In this document: positions 26,305 to 35,183 of the stretch, in pieces
Numbering within the stretch: position 1 is the first letter of the stretch
Layout of the letters: every line of letters starts with the position of its first letter
DNA from: Colwellia sp.
GTDB lineage: Bacteria; Pseudomonadota; Gammaproteobacteria; Enterobacterales; Alteromonadaceae
DNA: 64,000 bases
NCBI RefSeq assembly: GCF_013214175.1
Contig: NZ_JABSPA010000010.1
Span: 62,001 to 126,000 of the forward strand
Reading direction: 5' to 3'
Made by a program: the position numbers and the translations under genes
Notes under the pieces: generated by a model
The model's input: only the letters and a program-made list of their open reading frames with translations
What the model was told of the DNA's origin: nothing
Databases searched by the model: none

Positions 26305-26339
26305 AAAAGCGATGTTTACTGAGTAAACATCGCTTTTTT
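26305..26339 (+). terminator. Rho-independent terminator of the ABC operon
   Basis: AAAAGCGATGTTTACT (26305-26320) pairs with AGTAAACATCGCTTTT (26322-26337), and more T residues follow. The arms nearly touch, so the real loop includes the ACTGAGT bases. Confidence 0.9.
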
Positions 26340-26396
26340 ATCATTAATTTTACCAATCTATAAGGTTTAGAGGTTATTGTTAATAAATAAGGCAAT

Positions 26397-26425
26397 AAAA
26401 AAGGTACTTAACAAGTACCTTTTTT
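26397..26425 (-). terminator. Terminator of metJ (bidirectional)
   Basis: AAAAAAGGTACTT and AAGTACCTTTTTT form a perfect 13-bp stem with a 3-nt loop. The A run on the left gives a T run on the minus strand, just beyond the metJ stop. Confidence 0.9.
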
Positions 26426-26450
26426 AGATGTTAGCTTTTATAAGAAATAG

Positions 26451-26780
26451 CTATTCTTCATCTATTTCATAAGCGCTAAAATCGGTAACACCTTTTGCTT
26501 CAAGTAATCGCCTGACGCTGGCAGGTAACTTTTCATTGTTATCTTTTGCTAAATCCTCATCGTCAGGTAAGGGCTGACCAGTAAAAGCATGTAAAAACGC
26601 TTCACATAACAATTCACTATTAGTAGCATGGCGAAGGTTATTTACTTGACGTCTAGTGCGTTCATCCGTCAATACTTTTAACACGCGCAAAGGAATAGAA
26701 ACGGTAATTTTCTTTACTTGCTCGCTTTTTTTACCGTGTTCGGCATAGGGATTTATGTACTCTTCATTCCACTGAGCCAT
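26451..26780 (-). CDS. metJ: Methionine repressor MetJ
   Basis: The 109-residue ribbon-helix-helix repressor uses S-adenosylmethionine as corepressor. The central block [65 protein letters not shown] is nearly identical to E. coli MetJ, including the KKITVSI DNA-contact strand; the C-terminus diverges. It is divergent from metBL, and Met boxes lie in the intergenic region. Autoregulation is expected. Confidence 0.98.
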   Translation of the reverse strand: MAQWNEEYINPYAEHGKKSEQVKKITVSIPLRVLKVLTDERTRRQVNNLRHATNSELLCEAFLHAFTGQPLPDDEDLAKDNNEKLPASVRRLLEAKGVTDFSAYEIDEE

Positions 26781-26860
26781 GGATATTCCTCTGTTTTGCT
26801 ATATAAGATAATTAAATGTAATAAGGGTAGATTTTACCTGCTGAAAAAAACCAGTCAAGT

Positions 26861-26876
26861 AGAAGTTTAGATGTCT
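26861..26876. promoter_or_regulatory. Met boxes, metJ-proximal pair
   Basis: Two adjacent 8-mers, AGAAGTTT (6 of 8 to AGACGTCT) and AGATGTCT (7 of 8). MetJ binds such tandem 8-bp boxes cooperatively. This pair lies 80 bp upstream of metJ. Confidence 0.75.
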
Positions 26877-26908
26877 AAAATTACTTGACCCAATTAATCA
26901 AAGTGTTT

Positions 26909-26940
26909 AGAGTTATAGACGTCCAAACATCTAAACGTAA
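26909..26940. promoter_or_regulatory. Met boxes, metB-proximal array
   Basis: Adjacent 8-mers AGAGTTAT, AGACGTCC, AAACATCT and AAACGTAA match the MetJ consensus AGACGTCT with 4, 7, 5 and 5 bases. The array lies about 90 bp before the metB ATG and probably represses metBL. Confidence 0.75.
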
Positions 26941-27031
26941 ATTTTGCTATTTGTCGGTGCAATGACCGATAAAATAGGCAAATAATTAATGCGTTTGCGT
27001 GCTTACTTAATCAATTAATGGAGACAACTAA

Positions 27032-28198
27032 ATGTCGATTGCTAAAACAAGTAATATCACTACTTCGGCAGTAAGAGCCGGTATAAATAGCGATCAGCAC
27101 CATGGCGCTGTGGTTGCTCCTATCCATTTATCCAGTACCTATTCATTAAAAGGCTTTAACGATAAGCGTCAATTTGACTACTCTCGCACCGGTAACCCAA
27201 CCCGAGCTACTTTTGCTGAAACCATTGCAAAACTAGAGCAAGGCAGTGTTGGCATAGTTACCAGTACCGGCATGGCAGCAGTGCATTTAATTTGTCAGCT
27301 TTTATCAACGGATGACACAGTTGTTATTCCACATGATTGTTATGGGGGTAGTTTTAGATTATTTACCCATTTAGCTAAACGTGGTCAGTTCAAACTCATT
27401 GTTGTTGATCAAAATGATCAACAAGCATTGGCTAATGCTTTAGCCCACAAACCCAAATTAGTTTTACTTGAAAGCCCAAGCAATCCGTTATTACGCCTGG
27501 TCGATATTGAAGAAGTAACCAAAGCGTGTCATGCAGCGGGTGCGTTAGTGGCAGTTGACAACACTTTTTTATCGCCAGCACTGCAACAACCGTTAACCTT
27601 GGGCGCTGATATTGTTTTTCACTCAACCACTAAATATATCAACGGTCATAGCGATGTTGTTGGTGGTGTATTAGTTACCAAAACTGCTGAGCTTGGTGAA
27701 AAACTTGCTTGGTGGGCAAACTGTATTGGTATTACCGGCAGTGCCTTTGATAGTTTCTTAGCATTACGCGGTTTAAAAACTTTACCCGTACGAATGAAGC
27801 AACACCAAGAAAACGCCCTACAAGTAGCTGACTTTTTAAAGAACCATGATGCTATTGATGCGGTATATTTCCCCGGTTTTCCTGAGCATCCAGGTCATGA
27901 TATTGCCAAAAAGCAGCAAACTGGCTATGGCGCTATGTTAAGTTTTGAAGTTAAAGGTGGTGTTGAAGCGGTTAAAAAGCTATTCGAAAATCTTGAGTTG
28001 TTCACTTTAGCGCAATCATTAGGTGGCGTTGAAAGTTTAATTAGTCACCCATCAACCATGACCCATGCGGGTATGGAGATAGTCGATCAGTTAGCCGCGG
28101 GTATTACTCAGTCTTTAGTACGGATATCCGTCGGTATTGAGGATATTAATGATATACTGGCCGATTTAGCCCATGGTTTAGCGCAAAGCCAAAGGTAA
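27032..28198 (+). CDS. metB: Cystathionine gamma-synthase MetB
   Basis: The 388-residue PLP enzyme joins an activated homoserine ester with cysteine to give cystathionine in methionine synthesis. Motifs: RTGNPTRATFAETIAKLE, STGMAAVHLI, VDNTFLSPALQQPLTLGAD and the PLP lysine in HSTTKYINGHSDVVGG. The C-terminal LAQSLGGVESLISHPSTMTH is also diagnostic. Context with metJ and metL separates it from cystathionine beta-lyase. A GGAG site lies upstream of the ATG. Confidence 0.96.
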   Translation: MSIAKTSNITTSAVRAGINSDQHHGAVVAPIHLSSTYSLKGFNDKRQFDYSRTGNPTRATFAETIAKLEQGSVGIVTSTGMAAVHLICQLLSTDDTVVIPHDCYGGSFRLFTHLAKRGQFKLIVVDQNDQQALANALAHKPKLVLLESPSNPLLRLVDIEEVTKACHAAGALVAVDNTFLSPALQQPLTLGADIVFHSTTKYINGHSDVVGGVLVTKTAELGEKLAWWANCIGITGSAFDSFLALRGLKTLPVRMKQHQENALQVADFLKNHDAIDAVYFPGFPEHPGHDIAKKQQTGYGAMLSFEVKGGVEAVKKLFENLELFTLAQSLGGVESLISHPSTMTHAGMEIVDQLAAGITQSLVRISVGIEDINDILADLAHGLAQSQR

Positions 28199-28260
28199 TT
28201 TATCACCCATTAACAAATAAACAATTGTGAAAATAAATTTGCAATTGAGTAGGCACAGAG

Positions 28261-30807
28261 ATGACACCCGCAAGTATTACGAAAAATAACGTTAACGAAA
28301 AAAAAGCCGTGCTAAGCAAAGATATTGTCGAGCATGAATTTATCGCTGACTTTACCACGGAAAACAAACTAGCTAAGCATGCTATTCAAGTACACAAATT
28401 TGGTGGTAGTTCTTTAGCAACAGCCAAATGTATTAAACGTGTTGTTGAAATTATTCGTGAAAATTGTCAGTTAAACGATATTGTCGTGGTATCAGCTAAT
28501 GGTAAAAATACCGATGGCTTATTTGCTATTTACTCTCTGGCCGAACAAGTAATCGCTACACCAGCTAAGCAAACTAGTGATCAGTTAAGCCAAGCTATCG
28601 CTGAGTTAGCTCAGCAGCAAGAACAGTTAATCACTGAATTATTAAATACCAACAACACCAAGCAATTATTACATCTGTTAAGTAAAGACATTGAGCAATT
28701 AACTCAACGGTTAGCGGGCGATATTGTGCAACATCACAATGATATTTTAGCCTTGGGTGAAGTATGGTCAGCAAGATTGCTATCCGCTTTACTTAATGAG
28801 CAAGTTTGTCCAAGTAATAGTATTGATGCGCGTGATTTTCTTGTTATCGATAATGAACAAAGCTGTGCGGTAGACTCCGCGATAAGTGCTGCGCAATTAA
28901 GACAAAGGCGTCAGTTTGGTAAGTTAGCAGTAATTACTGGTTATATCAGTAAAGATAGCCGCGGCAACAGCTGTACCTTAGGACGAAATGGCAGTGATTA
29001 CTCGGCCACTATAATTGCAGCTTTAGTCGCTGCAAGTAATGTGACCTTATGGACAGATGTTGATGGTATTTATAGTGCCGATCCTCGTGTTGTGCCTAAT
29101 GCTAGGAAATTACATCGCTTGCCTAACGGTGTTGCCAAAGAATTAGGCCGTTTAGGTAACCCGGTTTTACATGCCAAAACATTATTGCCACTGATTAATC
29201 CTTCAAGTGAACATCATACCCACTTACATGTAGCTAGTAGCTTTGATGCACAAGTCGTTGGTACTGAAATTGGTAAGTTTGGCCAAATAGCTAAACAAGA
29301 GTTATCAGTTACTTATTTGAATGATTTATTGTTGGTGCAATCCGTGAGTTTTATCGGCGAGGCTGCGGCTAAAGCCAAAGCAGAGTTTTCACCTATTTGT
29401 ATAGATGATCAACAAGGCTTTATGGTCATCACCCAAGCACAACAAAAACCATTAAGTCAGTGGTTGGCAAGTCATGATGTTGATATCACTTTTAAGCCAG
29501 TGGCCATTATAGCCACTGTTGGCCATAAAGTAGCTGAACGTGGCGATATTAGAGCCCGTTTTAAACGCTCATTAAAAACAGCCAAACCATTAAACATAGT
29601 GGGCAGTGAGAATAACCATAGCGTTATTGCCATTTTACCAGAGCCTTGTTCCATTGAATTATTAAATACCGTTCATCACGACATGACCAAAGATGCTCGC
29701 CATATTGGCTTAGTGGTTGCTGGTATGGGTAACATAGGTGAACGCTTTTTAGAGTTATTACCCGCGCAACTTAATAAAGTATATGCCTTGGAAAACTTAC
29801 ATCTTGTTGGCTTGCTTTCCTCGAAAAAAGCCCTGATCAATAATGATGGTATTGATGTAAACTTAGCGACGTCATTATTTGCTCAAGATGCACAAAGTTA
29901 TGATGGAGAACAGCTTATTTCTTGGTTGAGTCATCATCCATACGATGAATTAATTGTGGTAGATATCACCCCTAGTGAAGATTTTAGCTTATTGTATGAA
30001 CAACTTTTTGCTTTAGGTATTCATGTTATCGGCGCTAATAAATGGGCCGCTTCAAGCAGTACCGAACATTATAATAACCTAGTCAATACTGCTGATAGTA
30101 ATAACAGCTTATGGTTAGGCAATACTACTGTCGGTGCCGGCTTACCTATTAATTACGCCATTGATGACTTGCGTCAAAGTGGTGATAGCATCAGTGAATT
30201 ATCCGGCATTTTTTCCGGTACGCTTTCTTGGTTATTTGAAACCTATGACGGCAGTTCAAAATTTTCAGAGCTGTTATTGAATGCTTTAGCCCAAGGTATT
30301 ACTGAACCTGACCCTAGAGAAGATTTATCAGGCAGAGATGTACAGCGTAAGTTATTGATTTTAGCGCGAAAAGCAGGGTTTGAGTTGGATCTAGTAGACA
30401 TTGACTGTCAAAACTTAGTACCAGAAGCATTACAATCATTATCAACCAGTGACTTTTTAGCCCGAGCGGATGAACTAGATGATTACTTTGCTACGGCATT
30501 AAGTGATGCCAATGATAAAGGTGCTTGTATCCGTTATGTCGCTCGTTTTCAGCATAACGAAAAAACAGGCTTAAGCGCTAAAGTTAGTTTGGAAGTATTG
30601 CCACAAAGTGATGCTTTTGCCAATTTAACGCCTTGTGATAATATTTTTCAAATCAATAGTCACTGGTATCAAGACAATCCTTTAATTATACGTGGTCCGG
30701 GGGCAGGGCGAGATGTCACTGCTGGTGGATTGCATTCAGATCTCGTTAAGATTTGTCAGCAACTTGCTCACAAAAAAAACCAGGTAAAAATAAAAGGTAT
30801 AAACTAA
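28261..30807 (+). CDS. metL: Bifunctional aspartokinase / homoserine dehydrogenase II
   Basis: The 848-residue fusion catalyses the first and third steps from aspartate to homoserine. N-terminal aspartokinase: VHKFGGSSLATAKCIKRVV and LGRNGSDYSATIIAALV, WTDVDGIYSADPRVV. A linker ACT-like region follows, then homoserine dehydrogenase: LVVAGMGNIGERFLELL, GANKWAASS and IFSGTLSWLFE, GRDVQRKLLILAR. The gene lies 62 bp after metB under MetJ control, so MetL rather than ThrA is the better name. It is slightly longer than E. coli MetL (810) because of an N-terminal extension. Confidence 0.95.
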   Translation: MTPASITKNNVNEKKAVLSKDIVEHEFIADFTTENKLAKHAIQVHKFGGSSLATAKCIKRVVEIIRENCQLNDIVVVSANGKNTDGLFAIYSLAEQVIATPAKQTSDQLSQAIAELAQQQEQLITELLNTNNTKQLLHLLSKDIEQLTQRLAGDIVQHHNDILALGEVWSARLLSALLNEQVCPSNSIDARDFLVIDNEQSCAVDSAISAAQLRQRRQFGKLAVITGYISKDSRGNSCTLGRNGSDYSATIIAALVAASNVTLWTDVDGIYSADPRVVPNARKLHRLPNGVAKELGRLGNPVLHAKTLLPLINPSSEHHTHLHVASSFDAQVVGTEIGKFGQIAKQELSVTYLNDLLLVQSVSFIGEAAAKAKAEFSPICIDDQQGFMVITQAQQKPLSQWLASHDVDITFKPVAIIATVGHKVAERGDIRARFKRSLKTAKPLNIVGSENNHSVIAILPEPCSIELLNTVHHDMTKDARHIGLVVAGMGNIGERFLELLPAQLNKVYALENLHLVGLLSSKKALINNDGIDVNLATSLFAQDAQSYDGEQLISWLSHHPYDELIVVDITPSEDFSLLYEQLFALGIHVIGANKWAASSSTEHYNNLVNTADSNNSLWLGNTTVGAGLPINYAIDDLRQSGDSISELSGIFSGTLSWLFETYDGSSKFSELLLNALAQGITEPDPREDLSGRDVQRKLLILARKAGFELDLVDIDCQNLVPEALQSLSTSDFLARADELDDYFATALSDANDKGACIRYVARFQHNEKTGLSAKVSLEVLPQSDAFANLTPCDNIFQINSHWYQDNPLIIRGPGAGRDVTAGGLHSDLVKICQQLAHKKNQVKIKGIN

Positions 30808-30914
30808 GGCGTTACTAAGGCATAAATGCGGCTTATTAGGGCGATAATCGTGCCGAATTTCCCTATATAGGTGTCACACTTTAGCTATTGCTCCAGATAA
30901 ATCAATGATGATGA

Positions 30915-30958
30915 CTTTGATGAACATAATTAATAACTTAGTTAATTGTTCATCAAAG
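30915..30958. repeat. Inverted repeat downstream of metL
   Basis: CTTTGATGAACATAATTAA (30915 on) pairs with TTAATTGTTCATCAAAG (to 30958), one bulged base, with an 8-nt loop. It could be the metL terminator, but no T tract follows. Role uncertain. Confidence 0.6.
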
Positions 30959-31037
30959 CCGTAGCTGCTTGTCTATCTGTTGCTTTTAGCTATTATTACT
31001 AGCATTATAGATATTATTTATTCCCTTCAGCGATACA

Positions 31038-32417
31038 ATGGCTAAAGATTCTCCGCACCAAACACACTACACTCGACAAATTCATCATTTGTTAGCAAAA
31101 GTCTATGGACGAAGTGCCGTTAAAGACTCTTTGTTAGATCGCGCTATCGGCTATTTTGAACAAGAAGAATTTCGTCCTTCAGATGATAAAACATCGACCG
31201 ATAAATCTCAGGTTGAACAAATGCAGCGCACTGAGCGCCATTCGAGTTTACTGTCGCTGGCACTCATTATTCTTGAGTTGGCCGAGGGCGATAGTTATGC
31301 TGAAAATAACCGTAAATCGGCACAATTTCTTGGCACACTTCAGTTAATCAGTCCTACCGAAGGAAAACGTGTCGCAGCAAGTAATGAACAGAGTAAGTCA
31401 GTTTATAAGGCGGTATTATGTTTACGTTTACTGGACCGCTTAATTATCGATGGTCAGATGGTCGAACCTTATATCACTAAATTTCTCAGCGGTATTTCCC
31501 CTGAACAATATAGTGATTTTGCCAGTCATGATAATAAAGCTTACCATCGCTTTGTTGAGCAAGTGAAAATTCCATTGATAATGGCGGCACTTATACAAGA
31601 TGTCGGTAACTATCACCCTAAAGCTCAAACTATTCTTGTTGGTGGCGATGGTAAATTAGATGTCTTTCGTACCCTTGAGGTGAAACAACGGAAAGAGCTG
31701 CTACAGATTAATTATCGTGAAACGTTGAAATACCTCAATGAAGGTATCGGCATGCCAATCTTCATTGGTAATACCAAGGCCGAGCGTGAGCAATTTATTA
31801 TCGATGAACAAGACAAATTATCTTTTATCAAGCAGTTATTAAAAACCAGTGTTAATCCTAAAAATACTATTGGTAATGTCTTAAAAGTTCCACAAATTTA
31901 TACTTCAATAATTTTGTCAACCAAGGCAAGTTATAATTACAAATTACTGCCGAAAGTCTTTCAGGTGCTTAATAAAAATGCTGAGGTCGGTGCTTGTGCA
32001 CAAAGTGTCGTTGATGCCTTATATAAGATCACCGGTATGTTTCCCCAAGGTTTTGGTGTTGTTTATATGCCATTAGGGGAATTTGGTGATCAAGGTGATT
32101 GTTATGAGTACAGCATTGTAAATAGTTTTTATCCTGAAAAAGCAGAGCAGCCGAATTGTCGAATGGCGACCCGTAAACTCACCTTTATTGGCTATGGCCA
32201 AAATACTGTTATCAAAAATAACAGTAACCTTTATTTCCCCCAAACGGCTAAAAAGCTAGCCACCTTGAGTAAAGATCGTTTGAATGAAATATTAGAGTTA
32301 CTAAGTTCAAATTCTCAGGAGCGTAAGGAATTAGATTTATTACCTCGCTGTTGGCATGCTAATGAATTTTTCTCATTAAAAGCACATCAAAACCTGTGGA
32401 ACAAAACGGATTCATAG
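31038..32417 (+). CDS. Degenerate HD-GYP-like protein of unknown function
   Basis: The 459-residue protein has no signal or membrane helix. Its middle resembles an HD-GYP domain with lost ligands: IPLIMAALIQDVGNYHP sits where xAALLHDIGKxxxP is expected (His to Gln, Lys to Asn). This is followed by LEVKQRKELLQINYRETLKYL and by LPKVFQVLNKNAEVGACAQSVVDALYKITGMFP, which resembles the later HD-GYP helices. If so it would bind but not hydrolyse a nucleotide, or act structurally. The call is by eye. ATG at 31038, monocistronic or read with the next gene 50 bp away. Confidence 0.65.
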   Translation: MAKDSPHQTHYTRQIHHLLAKVYGRSAVKDSLLDRAIGYFEQEEFRPSDDKTSTDKSQVEQMQRTERHSSLLSLALIILELAEGDSYAENNRKSAQFLGTLQLISPTEGKRVAASNEQSKSVYKAVLCLRLLDRLIIDGQMVEPYITKFLSGISPEQYSDFASHDNKAYHRFVEQVKIPLIMAALIQDVGNYHPKAQTILVGGDGKLDVFRTLEVKQRKELLQINYRETLKYLNEGIGMPIFIGNTKAEREQFIIDEQDKLSFIKQLLKTSVNPKNTIGNVLKVPQIYTSIILSTKASYNYKLLPKVFQVLNKNAEVGACAQSVVDALYKITGMFPQGFGVVYMPLGEFGDQGDCYEYSIVNSFYPEKAEQPNCRMATRKLTFIGYGQNTVIKNNSNLYFPQTAKKLATLSKDRLNEILELLSSNSQERKELDLLPRCWHANEFFSLKAHQNLWNKTDS

Positions 32418-32467
32418 GCTCCCAAAATAAGGGGCTTACCCCAGGTTTTTCAAAAGGAAGTGAATAA

Positions 32468-33595
32468 ATGACCAATGTAGTAAAAAGTAAACGTATCGCG
32501 GCAATAGATTGGATGCGCGGTTTTGTTATGATCATCATGGTGCTGGATCATGTTTCAATGGTTTATAACCGAGATCATTTATCAACTGACTCCGCAGTCA
32601 ATTATATTCTAGGCACTCCGTTGCCTGCGTTCGAGTTTTTTAGTCGCTGGATAAGTCATATTTGTGCGCCTGTTTTTGTTTTTTTGGCTGGTACTGCATT
32701 AGCTATTAGTGTTGAGCGCAAGTTATCAAGGGGTTTTGACAGTAAAGGCATTGATAAAGATATTTTGATTCGCGGCGCTTTTATCGCCCTATTAGACCCA
32801 ACCATTACTTCATTCTTCGGCGGAAAACTGACTTTTCAAGTACTCTATGCCATTGGTGTAGCTATGATGTGCATGGCCTTTTTTAGGCGCTTATCCACTA
32901 CACAATTATTGATTATTGCCATGGCGTGGATATTAGGTGGTGAGTTAGTAACCGCGCAGTTCTGGTTTGCTGGCGGTCAAGAGCAATCTATTCTTGTCGG
33001 TTTATTAATAGGTAAATATTCATCGGCAGACCTAAGTATTTCTTACGCGTTAGTACCTTGGTTATCAGTAATGATTTTGGGTTGGGTTTTTGGCCGCTAT
33101 ATTCTAGATTATGGCGATGGCAAGGTGACTGTTAGCCCGGCTAAATTACTTTTCCGCTTAGGCTTTGCCGCATTAGCTGCTTTTGTTGCTATCCGTTATT
33201 TCAATGATTACGGTAATATGTTTTTATTAAAAGAAGATAACAGTTGGCAACAATGGTTACATGTTAGTAAATATCCACCATCGGCAAGTTTTATCATGCT
33301 TGAGTTAGGGCTTATGGCGGTTATTCTAGCGTTAATGATTAAAGTTGAGCAGCGCATTGGAGTGCGCCCTAACGGTGTCTTACTGGTTTTCGGCCAAACT
33401 TCTATGATGTTTTATTTAGTGCATCGAATTCTCTTAACCGGTAGCGGTACTTATGGCGGCATGAGAGATATAACGGACCTATCAGGTACTTATATAATAA
33501 CGGGTGTTTTTCTACTTGCCTTATATCCATTTTGTTTGTGGTATCGAGGTTTTAAAGCTAAACACCCTGATTGCATTTGGTTGAAATATTTGTAA
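32468..33595 (+). CDS. DUF1624 family multi-pass membrane protein (HGSNAT-like)
   Basis: The 375-residue protein has about nine or ten membrane helices. The start RIAAIDWMRGFVMIIMVLDHVSMVYN is the hallmark of the DUF1624/heparan-alpha-glucosaminide N-acetyltransferase superfamily, with a conserved Asp and His (VLDHVS). Later parts include SHICAPVFVFLAGTALAIS and GQTSMMFYLVHRILL. Members are thought to acyl-modify envelope sugars. AAGGAAG precedes the ATG. The acyl donor and acceptor are unknown. Confidence 0.83.
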   Translation: MTNVVKSKRIAAIDWMRGFVMIIMVLDHVSMVYNRDHLSTDSAVNYILGTPLPAFEFFSRWISHICAPVFVFLAGTALAISVERKLSRGFDSKGIDKDILIRGAFIALLDPTITSFFGGKLTFQVLYAIGVAMMCMAFFRRLSTTQLLIIAMAWILGGELVTAQFWFAGGQEQSILVGLLIGKYSSADLSISYALVPWLSVMILGWVFGRYILDYGDGKVTVSPAKLLFRLGFAALAAFVAIRYFNDYGNMFLLKEDNSWQQWLHVSKYPPSASFIMLELGLMAVILALMIKVEQRIGVRPNGVLLVFGQTSMMFYLVHRILLTGSGTYGGMRDITDLSGTYIITGVFLLALYPFCLWYRGFKAKHPDCIWLKYL

Positions 33596-33608
33596 GTTCG
33601 CAGTAACC

Positions 33609-33646
33609 AAAAAAGGCCGTCATAGTTATATTATGACGGCCTTTTT
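33609..33646 (+). terminator. Rho-independent terminator of the DUF1624 gene
   Basis: AAAAGGCCGTCATA pairs with TATGACGGCCTTTT around a short AT loop, and a T tract follows. Confidence 0.9.
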
Positions 33647-33682
33647 ATTATCAATCATTTATGAAAAGTTAAATACTACAAG

Positions 33683-33912
33683 CAGTAGTGCTGGATCATT
33701 TTGGTTAGTATTAGCTCGTTCTTTTCTACTCTTCATCGATATGGCAGCTAAAAGTTAAAAACAGTAGTGCTGGATCATTTTGGTAAGTAATAGCTCGTTC
33801 TTTTCTACTCTTCATCGATATGGTAGCTAAAAGTTAAAAACAGTAGTGCTGGATCATGCTGGTGAGTAATTTCTCAGTTTTGGCTACTCTTCATTAATAT
33901 GGTCGCTAAAGA
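33683..33912 (-). repeat. Three tandem copies of the argE 3' end, 79-bp period
   Basis: CAGTAGTGCTGGATCAT starts at 33683, 33762, 33841 and 33920, exactly 79 bp apart each time. The last is inside argE, spanning its final codons. Read on the minus strand each copy encodes the argE C-terminus MIQHYC followed by F or L and a stop; the copy nearest argE reads AKTEKLLTSMIQHYCF versus DKTERLLTKMIQHYCC in argE. The copies have diverged from each other and contain frameshifts further up. Confidence 0.92.
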
Positions 33913-35061
33913 TTAGCAACAGTAGTGCTGGATCATTTTGGTTAGTAACCGCTCAGTTTTGTCTACTTCACTATGAGCCAAGAATTCATTTGGCTGATGG
34001 GCTTGATCAATAGAGCCAGGACCAAGCACAATGGTTTGACAGCCGAGTTGCTGAATATAAGGCGCTTCGGTCGCGTAATTAACCGCACAACAACTATGGC
34101 CACTAATTTCTTCAGCAATGTCTATCAATGTACTGGGTTTCTTTTGTTCGAAGCTAGGTGAGCTTGGGTGCATTTCAGCAAAGGTAATTCGGCCAGGGTA
34201 AAGTTCAGCTAAAGGTTTTAAGGCCTCACTCAACCAGTTTATCAATTCGTCATCACTCATGCCCGGTAAAGAGCGTAAATCAATATCTAGGTTACAGTGA
34301 CCACAAATTCGATTGGCATTATCGCCGCCAGAAATCGCCCCTAAGTTTAAGGTCGGCGCTGTTACATCAAAGGCTTTGTTTTCGTAATTTAGGTGCAGTT
34401 TTTCTTTTAATTCAATTAATTGACCAATGACTTTATGCATAATTTCTATGGCATTTACACCAAGGTTAGGTTTACTTGAATGGCCAGATTTACCCTCTAC
34501 ACTAATTCGGTGTGACATGTGACCTTTATGCATAACCACGGGTACTAAATTAGTTGGTTCACCGATAATGGCAACATCAGGCTTTATCGCTTGGCTCTTG
34601 GCAAAAAAACGGGCGCCAGCCATAGTCGTTTCTTCATCAGCAGTGGCAAGAATGTATAAAGGTTTTTTCAGTTGAGCAGCGGTTAAGTTTTTACAGACTT
34701 GCAAAATAAAAGCGAAAAATCCTTTCATATCACAAGTACCTAAACCAAAAAACTTATCATCTTGAATGACTACTTTATGTGGGTCTGATTGCCAGCTGTT
34801 TTCATCAAAGGGTACAGTGTCACTGTGGCCTGCCAGTAATAATCCGCCTTCACCACTACCTAACTTAGCAAGTAAGTTAAATTTATTGTCGGTCTCAGGT
34901 ACGGCTTGAATTTCAATAGTAAAACCAAGTTGCTCAAACCAGGTGGCTAAGAGTTGGATTACCTCTTTATTACCTTGATCCCAGCTTGGCTGAGTAGAAC
35001 TGATGGAAGGGCAAGCGATTAACTGGCTTAAGCTTTGACTGAAATCAGGCAGTTGTATCAT
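33913..35061 (-). CDS. argE: Acetylornithine deacetylase ArgE
   Basis: The 382-residue M20-family metallohydrolase releases ornithine from N-acetylornithine. Metal-site motifs: LLLAGHSDTVPF (His and Asp), GLGTCDMKGFFAF (bridging Asp), ATADEETTMAGA (catalytic Glu) and IIGEPTNL. The dimerisation domain follows. The end is KMIQHYCC. It is divergent from argCBFGH(A)-argA, as in Vibrio and Shewanella. An ARG box in the intergenic region should serve both directions. Its 3' end has three downstream duplicates. Confidence 0.95.
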   Translation of the reverse strand: MIQLPDFSQSLSQLIACPSISSTQPSWDQGNKEVIQLLATWFEQLGFTIEIQAVPETDNKFNLLAKLGSGEGGLLLAGHSDTVPFDENSWQSDPHKVVIQDDKFFGLGTCDMKGFFAFILQVCKNLTAAQLKKPLYILATADEETTMAGARFFAKSQAIKPDVAIIGEPTNLVPVVMHKGHMSHRISVEGKSGHSSKPNLGVNAIEIMHKVIGQLIELKEKLHLNYENKAFDVTAPTLNLGAISGGDNANRICGHCNLDIDLRSLPGMSDDELINWLSEALKPLAELYPGRITFAEMHPSSPSFEQKKPSTLIDIAEEISGHSCCAVNYATEAPYIQQLGCQTIVLGPGSIDQAHQPNEFLAHSEVDKTERLLTKMIQHYCC

Positions 35062-35075
35062 AAAGAACCTATAAA

Positions 35076-35093
35076 TTTGAATAATTACTTAAA
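35076..35093. promoter_or_regulatory. Probable ARG box (ArgR operator)
   Basis: TTTGAATAATTACTTAAA fits the ArgR consensus TGAATwwwwATTCA in 12 of 14 core positions. It lies between the divergent argE and argC genes. A partner box beginning about three bases further right is weak. ArgR binding is inferred. Confidence 0.7.
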
Positions 35094-35183
35094 TAGTTAT
35101 GCTGATTGTTTGCATAACTACCCATGTGGTGTTACCTTAGTTCTATAGTGTAAATAACCTGCTTTAATAAGGCTACTTCAAAA

